Source: Mesorhizobium loti CJ3sym (GTDB lineage: Bacteria; Pseudomonadota; Alphaproteobacteria; Rhizobiales; Rhizobiaceae). Taken from it: a stretch of DNA of 64,000 nucleotides. Shown here one piece after another: positions 16,601 to 25,582 of the stretch (the first letter of the stretch is position 1; each line of letters opens with the position of its first letter). The stretch covers positions 310,001-374,000 of the forward strand of contig NZ_AXAL01000002.1 in the NCBI RefSeq assembly GCF_000472785.1, read 5' to 3'. Both the position numbers and the translations under genes were made by a program. The notes beneath the pieces were generated by a model, which was not told where the DNA came from, searched no databases, and saw only the letters and a list, made by a program, of their open reading frames with translations.

Positions 16601-17038
16601 TTAGCCAAGCCCCAAATGGCTCTTCAGGCTAGGCACCTGGCCGAGCACCTGGTTGGTCAGATCAGGGCCCGCCGCGGCTTGGGCTTGCTGAATCAGTGTC
16701 TGACCGGCCTTCTCGATCTGCGCCATGTCGAGGCCGGAGGCCTTGAGCGCGGCGAGGCCGTTGACCAGCGCGCCGGCCTTCTCGCCGAGAACGCCGCCAA
16801 GCGCGCCCTGAAGCGACGACAGGAAGCCGCCACCGCCTCCGGCAGGGGCGGCGGCCATGACGTCATATTTCTGCGCCAGCGCATCGGCGCCCGGAATCTT
16901 AGCGAAGAAGGCTGAGGCGCTGGTGCCGTCGGCTTCGTGTTCGAGCACCGAGAAAATGGTGCCGACGACTTTCTCCGTCGTAGCCTGGTCGAGACCCGCC
17001 TTTTGCGAGACGGTGTTGACGATATCCTGGACGTTCAT
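16601..17038 (-). CDS. Small protein, DUF2780-like
   Basis: A 145-residue protein with a helical N-terminal half (VNTVSQKAGLDQATTEKVVGTIFSVLEHEA), a segment FFAKIPGADALAQKYD that resembles the VcgC/VcgE (DUF2780) family, a Gly run (GGGGG), then a helical Ala/Leu-rich tail. No signal peptide. It is probably the second gene of a two-gene unit with the 50-residue membrane protein at 17048-17200, only 9 bases upstream; GAGGTGAGA precedes its ATG. Function unknown; the family assignment is from pattern memory only. Confidence 0.75.
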   Translation of the reverse strand: MNVQDIVNTVSQKAGLDQATTEKVVGTIFSVLEHEADGTSASAFFAKIPGADALAQKYDVMAAAPAGGGGGFLSSLQGALGGVLGEKAGALVNGLAALKASGLDMAQIEKAGQTLIQQAQAAAGPDLTNQVLGQVPSLKSHLGLG

Positions 17039-17047
17039 GGTCTCACC

Positions 17048-17200
17048 TCAACCCTGGGTTTTCGTGTTTGCCGGATGGCGCTTGATGGGAACCTTGACCA
17101 TGGACTTCCGGCTCGCCGCGACAACAGTCGCGCGCATCGCCAGAACGGCGGCTACTGCAACCACGAAGGCGGTTGCCAGGATCGGCGAGGTCATGGTCAT
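17048..17200 (-). CDS. Small single-span membrane protein
   Basis: A 50-codon open frame: a short N-terminus, one hydrophobic helix (ILATAFVVAVAAVLAM), then a basic tail (RKSMVKVPIKRH). AGGAAAA lies 4-10 bases before ATG 17200; a second ATG is at 17194. It ends 9 bases before the DUF2780-like gene on the same strand, so the two are probably co-transcribed. The positive tail predicts an N-out, C-in topology. No family recognised. Confidence 0.65.
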   Translation of the reverse strand: MTMTSPILATAFVVAVAAVLAMRATVVAASRKSMVKVPIKRHPANTKTQG

Positions 17201-17458
17201 AAGTTTTCCTTTCAGATCGGGCCCTTCAGGACCGTGGCCGCGCCATGGGGCGACCGGACTTCAGTTTCTCCCACTATTGTGGCAGCGCCATCAAGATTTG
17301 TCACCGATGACCAAATTGTGATGATCACTGCTTTGCTCCCACATCGCTACGCGAACCGCGAGCGTCACCGGCCTGTGACTGGACGATGCGAGGCTCGCCC
17401 CTATCTTGCGAGCGGGCAAGGATACAGAAGTCGAGATACCGAGATCGAGGAGTGCGCC

Positions 17459-18346
17459 ATGTCGAAATCCACTGAAAAGCCTGTCATCACCCAGGCAATG
17501 ATCGACGCCTATGACGAATACACGCATCTGACGCTCGATCGCCGCCGCTTCATGGAACAATTGACCAGGCTCGCCGGAACCGGTGCCGCGGCGGCCGCGA
17601 TCGCGCCAATGCTGGCGGCGAATTCCGCCCAGGCGGCGATCGTCGCCGAAAGCGATGCCCGCGTGAAAGGCGAGGACATCACCTATCCCGGCGGCAGCGG
17701 CGAGATGAAGGGCTATCTGGTGAGACCGGCAGACCAGGCCGGCAAGCTCGGCACCGTCATCGTCATCCATGAAAACCGTGGGCTCAACCCGCATATACGC
17801 GACGTCGCCCGGCGCGTGGCACTGGAAGGGTTCGTGGCGCTGGCGCCGGATTTCCTGTCGCCACTCGGCGGCACGCCCGATGACGAGGACAAGGCGCGCG
17901 ACATGTTCACCAAGCTGGACCCGGCGCAGACCGTTGCCAATGGCGTGGCGACCGTCACGTTCCTGAAAGGTAACAAGGACGGCAACGGCAAGGTCGGCGC
18001 CGTCGGCTTCTGCTGGGGCGGCGGCACGGCCAACATGCTGGCCGTCAACGCGCCCGATCTCGCCGCCAGCGTTGCCTATTACGGCATGCAGCCAAAGGGC
18101 GCCGATGTGTCGAAGATCAAGGCCGCGCTGTTGCTGCACTATGCGGGGCTGGACGATCGCACCAATGCCGGCATCGACGCCTTCAAGAAGGAACTCGACG
18201 CCGACCATGTCGAGTACACCGTTTATGTCTATGAAGGCGCCAACCATGCCTTCAGCAACGACACCTCGGCGGCGCGCTACTACAAGAAGGCGGCCGATCT
18301 CGCCTGGGGCAGGACGATCGCTTTCCTGAAGGACAAGCTGAAATAG
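17459..18346 (+). CDS. Tat-exported dienelactone hydrolase family protein
   Basis: A 295-residue alpha/beta hydrolase. An unusual N-terminus of about 30 residues precedes a twin-arginine-like region (DRRRFMEQLTRLAGTGAAAAAIAPMLAANSAQA), cleaved near residue 60. In the mature domain the nucleophile Cys is in GFCWGG, the acid is likely in YAGLDDRTNAG, and the His is in YEGANHAFSND, the DLH Cys-Asp-His triad. It should hydrolyse lactones or esters in the periplasm. GAGGAG lies 6 bases before ATG 17459. It is a monocistronic unit convergent with the receiver gene (4-base gap). Confidence 0.9.
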   Translation: MSKSTEKPVITQAMIDAYDEYTHLTLDRRRFMEQLTRLAGTGAAAAAIAPMLAANSAQAAIVAESDARVKGEDITYPGGSGEMKGYLVRPADQAGKLGTVIVIHENRGLNPHIRDVARRVALEGFVALAPDFLSPLGGTPDDEDKARDMFTKLDPAQTVANGVATVTFLKGNKDGNGKVGAVGFCWGGGTANMLAVNAPDLAASVAYYGMQPKGADVSKIKAALLLHYAGLDDRTNAGIDAFKKELDADHVEYTVYVYEGANHAFSNDTSAARYYKKAADLAWGRTIAFLKDKLK

Positions 18347-18350
18347 GCGG

Positions 18351-18800
18351 TCAGGCGACCGGGGGCGCCCATACGGCCTCGAAAGCCGGCGATAGGGTGA
18401 AGCCGGCCGGCCGTGTGGAAACGGGCGGCGGGCGTCGCACGCCTTCCTGCAGATACCGCAACGCCGATGTCAGTCCGTTCATCGTGTAGGGCTTGGCGAT
18501 GACGCCAACCGCACCGGCGAAATGATCGGGAATGCGCTTCGGGTTGGCGGTCATGAACACCACCACCGAGCTCTTCTTCTGGCCGATATATTCGGCCACC
18601 TCGACGCCGGTTGGGCCATCGGTCAGGTGGATGTCGACAAAGGCGATGTCGGCATCCGTGGACCCAACCATGCTCTTTGCCTCAGACGAAGACGTTGCCC
18701 AGCCGACGACACTATGGCCCGCCTCTTCGACAAGGCTCTCCAGTTCCATGGCCAGCAGCGCTTCGTCCTCGATGATAAGGATCTTGAGCGGTTCAATCAT
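18351..18800 (-). CDS. Single-domain response regulator
   Basis: A 149-residue receiver protein. Acidic pair E11-D12 (LIIEDE), phospho-acceptor Asp D56 in IAFVDIHL, conserved T84 in FMTAN, and Lys K103 in IAKPYT. There is no output domain; the C-terminal 30 residues are Pro-rich. It begins inside the stop codon of the LOV kinase gene (ATGA overlap), so it is the expected phosphorylation partner. It probably acts by protein-protein contact, like other stand-alone receivers paired with HWE/HisKA_2 kinases. Confidence 0.93.
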   Translation of the reverse strand: MIEPLKILIIEDEALLAMELESLVEEAGHSVVGWATSSSEAKSMVGSTDADIAFVDIHLTDGPTGVEVAEYIGQKKSSVVVFMTANPKRIPDHFAGAVGVIAKPYTMNGLTSALRYLQEGVRRPPPVSTRPAGFTLSPAFEAVWAPPVA

Positions 18801-19945
18801 GACACATTCCCTTTTTGCTGCGGTTCGTTCGGCATCGAGATCACGACCTTGGTACCGGGGCCGGCGTCGTGCCATTCGATGTTGGCGCGCAACTGGCGGG
18901 CGAGCGACTTGATCAGCCGCATGCCGAAAGACGCATCGCCACTGGCATCAGTCATGCCGACACCATCGTCGGAGACCTCGATGTTGAAGTGACCGTCGGG
19001 CTGGCTCATCTTGATGCCTATGCGTCCTGCCGTCGTCCCGTCCGGTCCTTCCTTGAAAGCGTGTTTCAGTGCATTGGTGACGAGTTCATTGACCATCAAC
19101 GCGACAGGCGTCGCCTTTTCGGCTGAAATCACAATGGGTTCGAGGTCGAGTTTCGACTTGATTCCGGAGCGCCCCGACGCCGTCAGCAGATCGGTCACCA
19201 GGTCTTTGGCGAAATCCGAGACGTCGAACCGGCTGACATCCTTCGACTGGTAGAGCCGGCGATGCACGGTGCTCAGCGCCTCGATGCGCTCCAGCATGGT
19301 CTTCAGGGAACGTTTGGTTGCCTCGTCCTTTATGGAACGGCTCTGCATGATGATGAGCGACGAGATCATCTGCAGATTGTTTTTCACCCGGTGATCGACC
19401 TCGTGCAGCAAGGTGGTCTGCGCCTCAAGGGCTGCTTCCAACTCTGCTGTGCGTTCCTTCACCGCCTTCTCGAAACGGTCCTTGTCGGCGGTGATGCGAT
19501 GCTCCGAGCGCTTGCGATCCGAGACATCGAGCTGCGAGGCGAAAAAGAACTGCAATTCGCCTTTGTCGTTCGAGACGGGGCTGAGGTAGAGCGCGTTCCA
19601 GAAGGTCGAGCCATCCTTGCGATAGTTCAGGATGTCGACGGCGAGGTCGGTCTTGTCGGCGATCGCCGCGCGTATCGCCGCAATGGCGGCCTTGTCGGTC
19701 TTCGGCCCCTGCAGGAAGCGGCAGTTCTTGCCAATGACCTCGCCGCGCCCATAGCCAGACAACCGCAGGAAGGCGTCATTGGCAAAGACGATCGGATTGT
19801 CGGGCCGCCGGGGATCGGTGATGATCATCGACATGCGGGTGGCGCGAATGGCCGCCGCGAACGGGTCGCCCTTGCCGTGCTCGGCATGAAGGTCGTCCGT
19901 CATGTGCCAAGCGTCGGCGGACTCCCTGGTCCGTTTCCAGTCCAT
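18797..19945 (-). CDS. LOV-domain (blue-light) sensor histidine kinase, HisKA_2 type
   Basis: A 382-residue soluble kinase. Residues about 30-145 are a PAS domain of the LOV subclass: GKNCRFLQG holds the photoactive Cys (C75) that would form the flavin adduct, with NYRKDGSTFWNALYLSP as the flavin-contact strand. A coiled-coil linker (about 150-180) leads to the dimerisation helix with the HisKA_2 box HEVDHRVKNNLQ (phospho-His H185). The ATPase domain has N box LVNELVTNALKHAF, G1 DDGVGM and a late GPGTKVVISMP. ATG 19945 is chosen over the TTG 11 codons upstream because of TTGGAG at 7 bases. No membrane segments, so it should sense light in the cytoplasm. Confidence 0.92.
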   Translation of the reverse strand: MDWKRTRESADAWHMTDDLHAEHGKGDPFAAAIRATRMSMIITDPRRPDNPIVFANDAFLRLSGYGRGEVIGKNCRFLQGPKTDKAAIAAIRAAIADKTDLAVDILNYRKDGSTFWNALYLSPVSNDKGELQFFFASQLDVSDRKRSEHRITADKDRFEKAVKERTAELEAALEAQTTLLHEVDHRVKNNLQMISSLIIMQSRSIKDEATKRSLKTMLERIEALSTVHRRLYQSKDVSRFDVSDFAKDLVTDLLTASGRSGIKSKLDLEPIVISAEKATPVALMVNELVTNALKHAFKEGPDGTTAGRIGIKMSQPDGHFNIEVSDDGVGMTDASGDASFGMRLIKSLARQLRANIEWHDAGPGTKVVISMPNEPQQKGNVS

Positions 19946-20089
19946 GCTGTCACTCCAAGTTTTTTTCGTGGGTGACAACGGCTCAAGGGAGGAATTGGTT
20001 CAATTCTGGACGTGTTGTCGCAGTTTGGCGGTATCGGGAACCGACTCAGTGTTTCTGCAAGCGATTGATGATAAATGCTTTCCTGGCGC

Positions 20090-20992
20090 CTAGGATGTCG
20101 GTGCCGGCTTGTGGAAAGCGACACCGGCGACCACCAGCGCGATCCCCAGGCAATCGACGAGACTCGGAATTTGGCGCAGTACGATGACGCCGATCAGCGT
20201 TGCGGTGACCGGCAGCAACGACAGCATCAGGGCGAAACTCGAGCGCGGCAGGCGCGACATGGCAAGCTGGTCGCAGATGTAGGGAATGACCGAGGAGCAG
20301 ATGCCGACGCCGATGGCGGCGAGCAACAATTGCGGTGCCGAGAAAGCCGGAAGCGCCTGTGCGAAGCCGATCGGCAGCACGACAATGAAGGCGATCGTCA
20401 TGGCCGCGCCCAGTCCGGCGATGCCACCACCGGCACTGGTGCGTGCGACGCGGTGACCGAGCACGATGTAGCCGACAAAGAGAGCGCCATTGAGGAAAGC
20501 CCAGAACAGCCCGACGGGATCGCTGGACCATTTTACGTCGATGAGCAGCAAGGTGCCGGTGACGGCCACGGCAAGGGCAGCGAGATTGCGCGGGCTCCTG
20601 AGGCCGATCAGCGCGACGCCAATGGTGCCGACGAATTCGATCGCCGCCACCAGCGAGATCGGCAAGCGGTCGAGCGCCAGGTAGAACGAACAGTTCATCA
20701 CCGCTAGGCAGGCGCCGAAGGCCAGCAACAGCAGCCGTGTCGAGCGATCGGCGCCGGCAAAGGTTCGCCAGGGGCGGGTCAGCGGCGCGAAGATCAGCGC
20801 CGCGGTGGCGATGCGCAGCCACGCCATGCCGAGCACGCCGACATGCGGGAACAGCAGCACGGCGAAAGCCGGACCGAGATAGTGAAAGACAGCGCTGACG
20901 CCGAACCAGACATGCGGCGGCAGTTTTGTCGCCAGGCTGTCGGGGCCGCCGAGGGCAGGGCGGGCGACGGGAGCTTGCGCTTGATCATCCAT
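20090..20992 (-). CDS. EamA/DMT family exporter (RhtA-like)
   Basis: A 300-residue inner-membrane protein with ten hydrophobic helices in two EamA halves (for example HYLGPAFAVLLFPHVGVLG and LLAFGACLAVMNCSFYLAL). The second half has the exporter pattern SSVIPYICDQLAMSRLPRSSFALMLSLLPV typical of RhtA-like threonine/homoserine exporters. An Lrp-type regulator starts about 90 bases away on the other strand, a pairing that suggests amino-acid-induced export. The substrate is inferred only. Confidence 0.88.
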   Translation of the reverse strand: MDDQAQAPVARPALGGPDSLATKLPPHVWFGVSAVFHYLGPAFAVLLFPHVGVLGMAWLRIATAALIFAPLTRPWRTFAGADRSTRLLLLAFGACLAVMNCSFYLALDRLPISLVAAIEFVGTIGVALIGLRSPRNLAALAVAVTGTLLLIDVKWSSDPVGLFWAFLNGALFVGYIVLGHRVARTSAGGGIAGLGAAMTIAFIVVLPIGFAQALPAFSAPQLLLAAIGVGICSSVIPYICDQLAMSRLPRSSFALMLSLLPVTATLIGVIVLRQIPSLVDCLGIALVVAGVAFHKPAPTS

Positions 20993-21081
20993 GGGATCAG
21001 TATCGCAGGCAGTTTTGGCTGAATATATGGGTGATGATCGGCCTGTTGGTTAATCTGCTTCCCGGAAGCAAGGAGTTCTCC

Positions 21082-21561
21082 ATGAAACGCCTTCGAACCG
21101 AAAATATCGACCTCGACGTCGCGGATATGAAGATCCTGCGCCTTTTGGAAGAGGACGCTCGGATCAGCACGGCCGAACTTGCGCGCTTGGTCGGCCTGTC
21201 GGCGCCGAGTGTCACCGAGCGCATCAAGCGGCTGCAGGAGAATGGCGTAATCGAGGCCTATTCGGTTCGGATCAATCCCGCCGCACTTGGCCTTAAGCTG
21301 TCGGCATGGCTGCGCATCCGGCCGGTGCCTGGGCAACTGGCTGTCGTCGCCGATATCATCCGTGAGCTGCCGGAGATCGCGCAATGCGACCGGGTGACCG
21401 GCGAGGATTGCTTCATTGCGCTGGCGCATGTCGGGTCTGTGACCGAACTCGAACGGGTGATCGACGGGATCATTCCCTATGCGATGACGAACACGGCCAT
21501 CATCCAGTCATCGCCGGTGGTGGCGCGCTCGCCGCTTGGGGCGGTGAAGCGATCACCGTGA
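21082..21561 (+). CDS. Lrp/AsnC family transcriptional regulator
   Basis: A 159-residue feast/famine regulator. N-terminal winged HTH (DMKILRLLEEDARISTAELARLVGLSAPSVTERIKRLQENGVI) followed by the RAM/AsnC effector domain (LSAWLRIRPVPGQL, REMPEIAQC-like segment, VTGEDCFIALAHV). ATG 21082 has AAGGAG 6 bases upstream; the frame is open further upstream but without a start signal. Divergent from the EamA exporter, so it likely controls that gene in response to an amino acid. Typical length for the family. Confidence 0.92.
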   Translation: MKRLRTENIDLDVADMKILRLLEEDARISTAELARLVGLSAPSVTERIKRLQENGVIEAYSVRINPAALGLKLSAWLRIRPVPGQLAVVADIIRELPEIAQCDRVTGEDCFIALAHVGSVTELERVIDGIIPYAMTNTAIIQSSPVVARSPLGAVKRSP

Positions 21562-21703
21562 TGTTCAATAGCGAGGCGAGCATTCATAAGTGAGTTAGCA
21601 AGCTAAGTATCTCGATCGACACCCTTTCTGACGCTGTGGTCAATGCCATGGTCTTGGCGGCAGCGGTTGCGCTGGAGCACAGTCTGAAGCCGTAAGATGA
21701 TGC

Positions 21704-22234
21704 TTAAACTCGGACCGCCGTATGAAGGGCGCGCAGAGGAAAGCCCGCGTCAACGGAAGCTAGGTCATTCACCAGCATAACGGCGGCTTCGCCTTCTGCA
21801 TCAGGCACTTCGGCAGCCATTGCAGCCAACCAAACCACGCGGCCTGGGACTCGGGCGGCCCAGCGTGATGCACCAGACAAACCCTTCATATTGTCCTCGT
21901 GGGCGATCAACGGCCGATCGTCGCAATCGCCGTCAAGGGATGTTCGCGCCATGTCGCACAGCGTTGCCAAGTCACGGGCGATACCGGCGAGGTCCGTTCG
22001 CGAGGCCGCTGCCTCTTCAATCAGTGCCAGGCAGGCGTGCAGAAAAGCAAGGAGAGCCTGATGCTCGCCACCCGGTGCGGCGACGCGGCGGTGAAGCGCA
22101 TCCAGAACAACTGTGAACTCGCTAGTGCTGCGTTTGCCGGAATACCTGCGTCGGAAGAAGTCAAGTCGATTGGCGATCGCCGCCGCCCATATCGGCAATC
22201 CCGCTTCGACTTCAGACAGCGAGCCGTTCGCCAT
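21704..22234 (-). CDS. Hypothetical protein, helical
   Basis: A 176-residue protein I do not recognise. It has an excellent ribosome site (GGAGGTGC) before ATG 22234 and no signal peptide or clear membrane span. The first two thirds are predicted helical (ALLAFLHACLALIEEAAASRTDLAGIARDLATLCDMA). The tail is rich in Ala/Val (VVWLAAMAAEVPDAEGEAAVMLVNDL). It stands alone between the Lrp regulator and a small hypothetical gene. No catalytic motif can be claimed. Confidence 0.65.
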   Translation of the reverse strand: MANGSLSEVEAGLPIWAAAIANRLDFFRRRYSGKRSTSEFTVVLDALHRRVAAPGGEHQALLAFLHACLALIEEAAASRTDLAGIARDLATLCDMARTSLDGDCDDRPLIAHEDNMKGLSGASRWAARVPGRVVWLAAMAAEVPDAEGEAAVMLVNDLASVDAGFPLRALHTAVRV

Positions 22235-22392
22235 CCCGCACCTCCATTACGATCCGCACGCAATCCATATCGGCAGGGATTATACAATGCAATTTCCCGA
22301 CACTGTAACCGTGGCAGGAACGCATCTGCACGATAGGAAGCAGGTTTCGACAAGCGGATGAGGCAGCCGGGAGCTATTTCACTATGGCGACG

Positions 22393-22590
22393 CTAGGCGT
22401 GGCCGCGCTTCAGGCGGGCGCGTTTCAAAATGCTGCGCCAGCGGATCATGTCGAACGGGATCGGTTCGTTGCTGTTGGCGATGTGGAAGATCTCATTGTC
22501 GACGTTCTTGAGCGAACGCCAGAAATCATAGTCCGATATGCGCGGATCAGCGGCCAGCCTGTCCACCTCGACCTTGATGTCGGTTTTCAT
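22393..22590 (-). CDS. Small hypothetical protein (65 residues)
   Basis: A short charged protein with no cysteines and no membrane segment. It reads MKTDIKVEVDRLAADPRI at the start and ends in a basic helix (RSILKRARLKRG). GAGGGA lies 6-11 bases before ATG 22590, which supports it as a real gene. No family recognised. Confidence 0.6.
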   Translation of the reverse strand: MKTDIKVEVDRLAADPRISDYDFWRSLKNVDNEIFHIANSNEPIPFDMIRWRSILKRARLKRGHA

Positions 22591-22836
22591 GCACGTCCCT
22601 CGAACCGGCTTCGCCCCGCCGCCCGTATAGCAACCCTGTGCGGAGCGTTTTCGACCGCTCCGCTGAGTCGTTCAACGGCTCAATTGGCTTTTTCCCGTTA
22701 AAACCTTGGTAAGGTTAACGCGGGCGCGGGGCTGCTTCAAGCGCTGGTGCAAGCCGATTCCAGGGTTTCGCGATTTTGGATTGCGGGTGTGGCTTTGAAG
22801 CCCGGTGGCCTCTTTGGGGAACAGTGTCAGTTCAAT

Positions 22837-23316
22837 CTATTTGCGTTTGATGCCGATCGAGCGGCCGGCGCGCTCCGGCATCGGCAGCACCGAATGAGCG
22901 GCGCGCATGGCTTCGACCTTGGCCAGCACATCGGCCGGGAAGGGCGCGACCTTCGGCCCGGACATGTCGACATGCAGCGACAGGGTTTCGGAGGTGGCGG
23001 CGAGCCAGCCGTCGACATGGCGGATTTCCTGATAGGCCCTGAGCCGCTTCTCGTCATGGTCGATAAGCTGGAAGGAGACCGTGACCTTGTGGTCGAGATG
23101 CAGCTCCTGGACGTAACAGACATGGACTTCGGCGGTGTAGATGGTGAGGCGGCGGTCCTTCACATAGTCCAGCCCCATGCCCATCGTCTCGAAGGCCTCG
23201 TCCGAGCAGCGGTCGAACAGCACGTTGTAATAGGCCATGTTGAGATGGCCGTTGTAGTCGATCCAGTCCTTCTCGATGTCCATGGGCCTGGAGACGAAGG
23301 GGGCGGGGATGGGCAT
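22837..23316 (-). CDS. Acyl-CoA thioesterase, hotdog fold (4HBT/YbgC-like)
   Basis: A 159-residue hotdog-fold protein. The signature DYNGHLNMAYYNVLFDRCSDEAF places the catalytic Asp/Asn-His region at about residues 20-28, as in 4-hydroxybenzoyl-CoA thioesterases and YbgC. The central strands VHVCYVQELHLDHKVTVSFQLIDHDEKRL follow. It likely hydrolyses an acyl- or carnitine-linked CoA thioester in the cytoplasm. AAGGAAG lies 6 bases before the ATG. Confidence 0.87.
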   Translation of the reverse strand: MPIPAPFVSRPMDIEKDWIDYNGHLNMAYYNVLFDRCSDEAFETMGMGLDYVKDRRLTIYTAEVHVCYVQELHLDHKVTVSFQLIDHDEKRLRAYQEIRHVDGWLAATSETLSLHVDMSGPKVAPFPADVLAKVEAMRAAHSVLPMPERAGRSIGIKRK

Positions 23317-23376
23317 CGAAACTTCCTTGTGCTGGTGCTGGACAGAGCCTAGCTGCGAAGACTTTTTTGTTTAGAC

Positions 23377-23444
23377 GCAATTCCCCAGGAAAAGCGCTAC
23401 GCGCTTTTTCCGGGAAAACCGCTTCACACTTTTCCTGGAATTGC
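23377..23444. repeat. REP-like palindrome
   Basis: GCAATTCC(CC)AGGAAAAG at the left is repeated inverted as CTTTTCCTGGAATTGC at the right, with a small inner palindrome (AGCGCTACGCGCT) and CGGGAAAACCGCTT between. A 68-bp element of a family common between rhizobial genes. It sits in the divergent gap between the thioesterase and the GlcD-like gene. Confidence 0.75.
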
Positions 23445-23502
23445 TTTAGGCATTCATAATCGCAGAACAAGCGTGGGCGCTGGTCCATTCGCGGAGGAAT
23501 TC

Positions 23503-24921
23503 ATGGCTCTGAGCGACCTCAATCCGGTCGAACGCAACGAGGAGGGCATCGCCGCGGTGCTTGGCATCCTCAAGCAACAGCTCGGCGAGCGTTTTCAGAC
23601 TGGCCAGGCAATCCGCTCGCAGCATGCGCACACGACCACCTACATTCCGACGCAGGCGCCCGATGGCGTCGCTTTTCCGGAGACGACGGCCGAGGTGCAG
23701 GAGATCGTGCGCGCCTGCGCCGCGCACCGTGTGCCGGTGATCGCCTTTGGCGTCGGCTCCTCGCTGGAAGGCCACACCAACGCACCGGGCGGCGGCATCT
23801 CGGTCGACACCTCGCGGATGAACCGCATCCTTGCGGTCAATCCGCAGGATCTCGACTGCACGGTCGAACCCGGCGTGACGCGCGAGGATTTGAACCATCA
23901 CCTGCGCGACACCGGCCTGTTCTTTCCGATCGATCCCGGCGCCAATGCCTCGCTCGGCGGCATGGCGGCGACGCGGGCGTCGGGCACCAATGCGGTGCGC
24001 TACGGCACGATGCGCGAAAACGTGCTGTCGCTGACGGCCGTCATGGCCGACGGCGAGACGTTGACGACAGGCAAGCGGGCGAAGAAGAGCTCGGCCGGCT
24101 ATGATCTGACGCGGCTGCTGGTCGGCTCGGAAGGCACGCTCGGCATCATCACCTCGCTGACATTGAAGCTGCAAGGAATTCCGCAGGCGATCTCGGGCGG
24201 CGTCTGTCCGTTTCCGAGCGTCGAGGCGGCCTGCAACGCCGTCATCGCGACGATCCAGATGGGCATTCCGGTGGCGCGCATCGAACTGGTCAATGCGCTG
24301 CAGATGCGGGCGATGAAGACCTATTCCAAGCTCGACTATCCCGAGAGCCCGTGCCTTTTCGTCGAGTTCCACGGCAGCGATGCGGGCGTAGCCGAGCAGG
24401 CCGAAACTTTTGGCATGATCGCGGAAGAAAATGGCGGCGGGCCGTTCCTGTGGACAAGCGTCGCCGAGGAGCGGACGAAATTGTGGAAAGCGAGGCACGA
24501 TGCCTATTGGGCATCGCTGACGCTGCGGCCCGGCGCCAAGGGCCTGTCGACCGATGTCTGCGTGCCGATCTCGCGCTTTGCCGAATGCGTCATGGAAACC
24601 GAAACCGACATCGCCGAGATGGGCTTGATCGCGCCGATCGTCGGCCATGCCGGCGACGGCAATTTTCATACTTTGCTGCTGATGGATGTGAACGATCCTA
24701 AGGAGATCGCGCTGTGTGAAGAATTCGTCGCGCGGCTCAACATGCGGGCGATCGCCATGGATGGCACCTGCACCGGCGAGCATGGCATCGGCCAGGGCAA
24801 GATCGGCTTCATGCGCCGCGAACTCGGCCACGGCGTCGACATCATGCGTTCCATCAAGCAGGCACTCGACCCGCAAAACATCATGAATCCCGGCAAGATA
24901 TTGCCGGGCGGCGGTCATTAG
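23503..24921 (+). CDS. FAD-linked oxidase, GlcD/D-lactate dehydrogenase (cytochrome) type
   Basis: A 472-residue flavoenzyme of the vanillyl-alcohol-oxidase/PCMH fold. The FAD-binding region reads VPVIAFGVGSSLEGHTNAPGGGISVDTSRMNRIL, then GANASLGGMAATRASGTNAVRYGTMRENV and LLVGSEGTLGIIT. The C-terminal FAD_oxidase_C domain has PIVGHAGDGNFHTLL and GTCTGEHGIGQGK. It oxidises a 2-hydroxyacid such as D-lactate or glycolate. ATG 23503 follows GGAGGAATTC and is the natural start; the frame is open 10 codons further up. It is followed immediately by a hypothetical gene. Confidence 0.93.
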   Translation: MALSDLNPVERNEEGIAAVLGILKQQLGERFQTGQAIRSQHAHTTTYIPTQAPDGVAFPETTAEVQEIVRACAAHRVPVIAFGVGSSLEGHTNAPGGGISVDTSRMNRILAVNPQDLDCTVEPGVTREDLNHHLRDTGLFFPIDPGANASLGGMAATRASGTNAVRYGTMRENVLSLTAVMADGETLTTGKRAKKSSAGYDLTRLLVGSEGTLGIITSLTLKLQGIPQAISGGVCPFPSVEAACNAVIATIQMGIPVARIELVNALQMRAMKTYSKLDYPESPCLFVEFHGSDAGVAEQAETFGMIAEENGGGPFLWTSVAEERTKLWKARHDAYWASLTLRPGAKGLSTDVCVPISRFAECVMETETDIAEMGLIAPIVGHAGDGNFHTLLLMDVNDPKEIALCEEFVARLNMRAIAMDGTCTGEHGIGQGKIGFMRRELGHGVDIMRSIKQALDPQNIMNPGKILPGGGH

Positions 24922-25479
24922 ATGTCGACTGCCGAGACGTTGCTGCCGATCGAGGTGCCGCCGTCATCCGCTGGCGCGCCTCTGCCTCATGTGTTTGCGG
25001 ATGGAGGCAGACTGCTCGCCGCCTATATCGTCAATGCTCCGGATTTGTCCTTCGATGGCACGAATCCGCGCTCGGTTTCGCCGCTAACAGGCAACCAGTC
25101 CGTTGCCGTCCTGACGGCTGATCCCTATCTGGCATTTCAGTTCGGCCCGCCGAACGACGAAGCCATCAGTGGTCATCGTCTTTATTCGTTGGGCTTGCGG
25201 GCCTACGAAGCATTTGAAGTCCGCAATTCGTCGTGGATCGCTTCCCTGGAAAAGTCCAATCGGGTTCATTCGTCCCATACGCCCGAACTGTTTTCAGGCT
25301 ATCGGCATTTCATCTTGGCGTTCCACGATTCGACGCTGGAGTTCATTGCCGAGAGTTTCTCCGCAAGCCTTCACAATGGAGCGGTTTTGACGGTGCTGAT
25401 GGAAGCCATTGGACAAAGTCTCCCGGCGCAGCACGTTAAACCGATCCGTTTTCTCGACAGGCTTTGGCGACGCAATTGA
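24922..25479 (+). CDS. Hypothetical protein directly after the GlcD-like gene
   Basis: A 185-residue protein whose ATG abuts the previous stop codon (TAGATG), so it is probably translated by re-initiation. No signal peptide or membrane helix. Segments such as YRHFILAFHDSTLEFIAESFSASLHNG look like an alpha/beta fold. Not recognised. Base composition is slightly less GC-rich than the GlcD-like gene. Confidence 0.65.
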   Translation: MSTAETLLPIEVPPSSAGAPLPHVFADGGRLLAAYIVNAPDLSFDGTNPRSVSPLTGNQSVAVLTADPYLAFQFGPPNDEAISGHRLYSLGLRAYEAFEVRNSSWIASLEKSNRVHSSHTPELFSGYRHFILAFHDSTLEFIAESFSASLHNGAVLTVLMEAIGQSLPAQHVKPIRFLDRLWRRN

Positions 25480-25582
25480 CCTGTCAGAGGTTTCCCGCCG
25501 TCTTGACCGTGCCACCATTCGGGTCGAGTCTCCTTGAGCGGCACGCCTGAAAACACAGGCACGCCAGTTGAGGAGGACTGTC

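Noticed and set aside
23446..24918. 490-codon minus-strand frame opposite the GlcD-like gene
   Set aside because: The plus-strand gene has all FAD-oxidase motifs and a GGAGG ribosome site.
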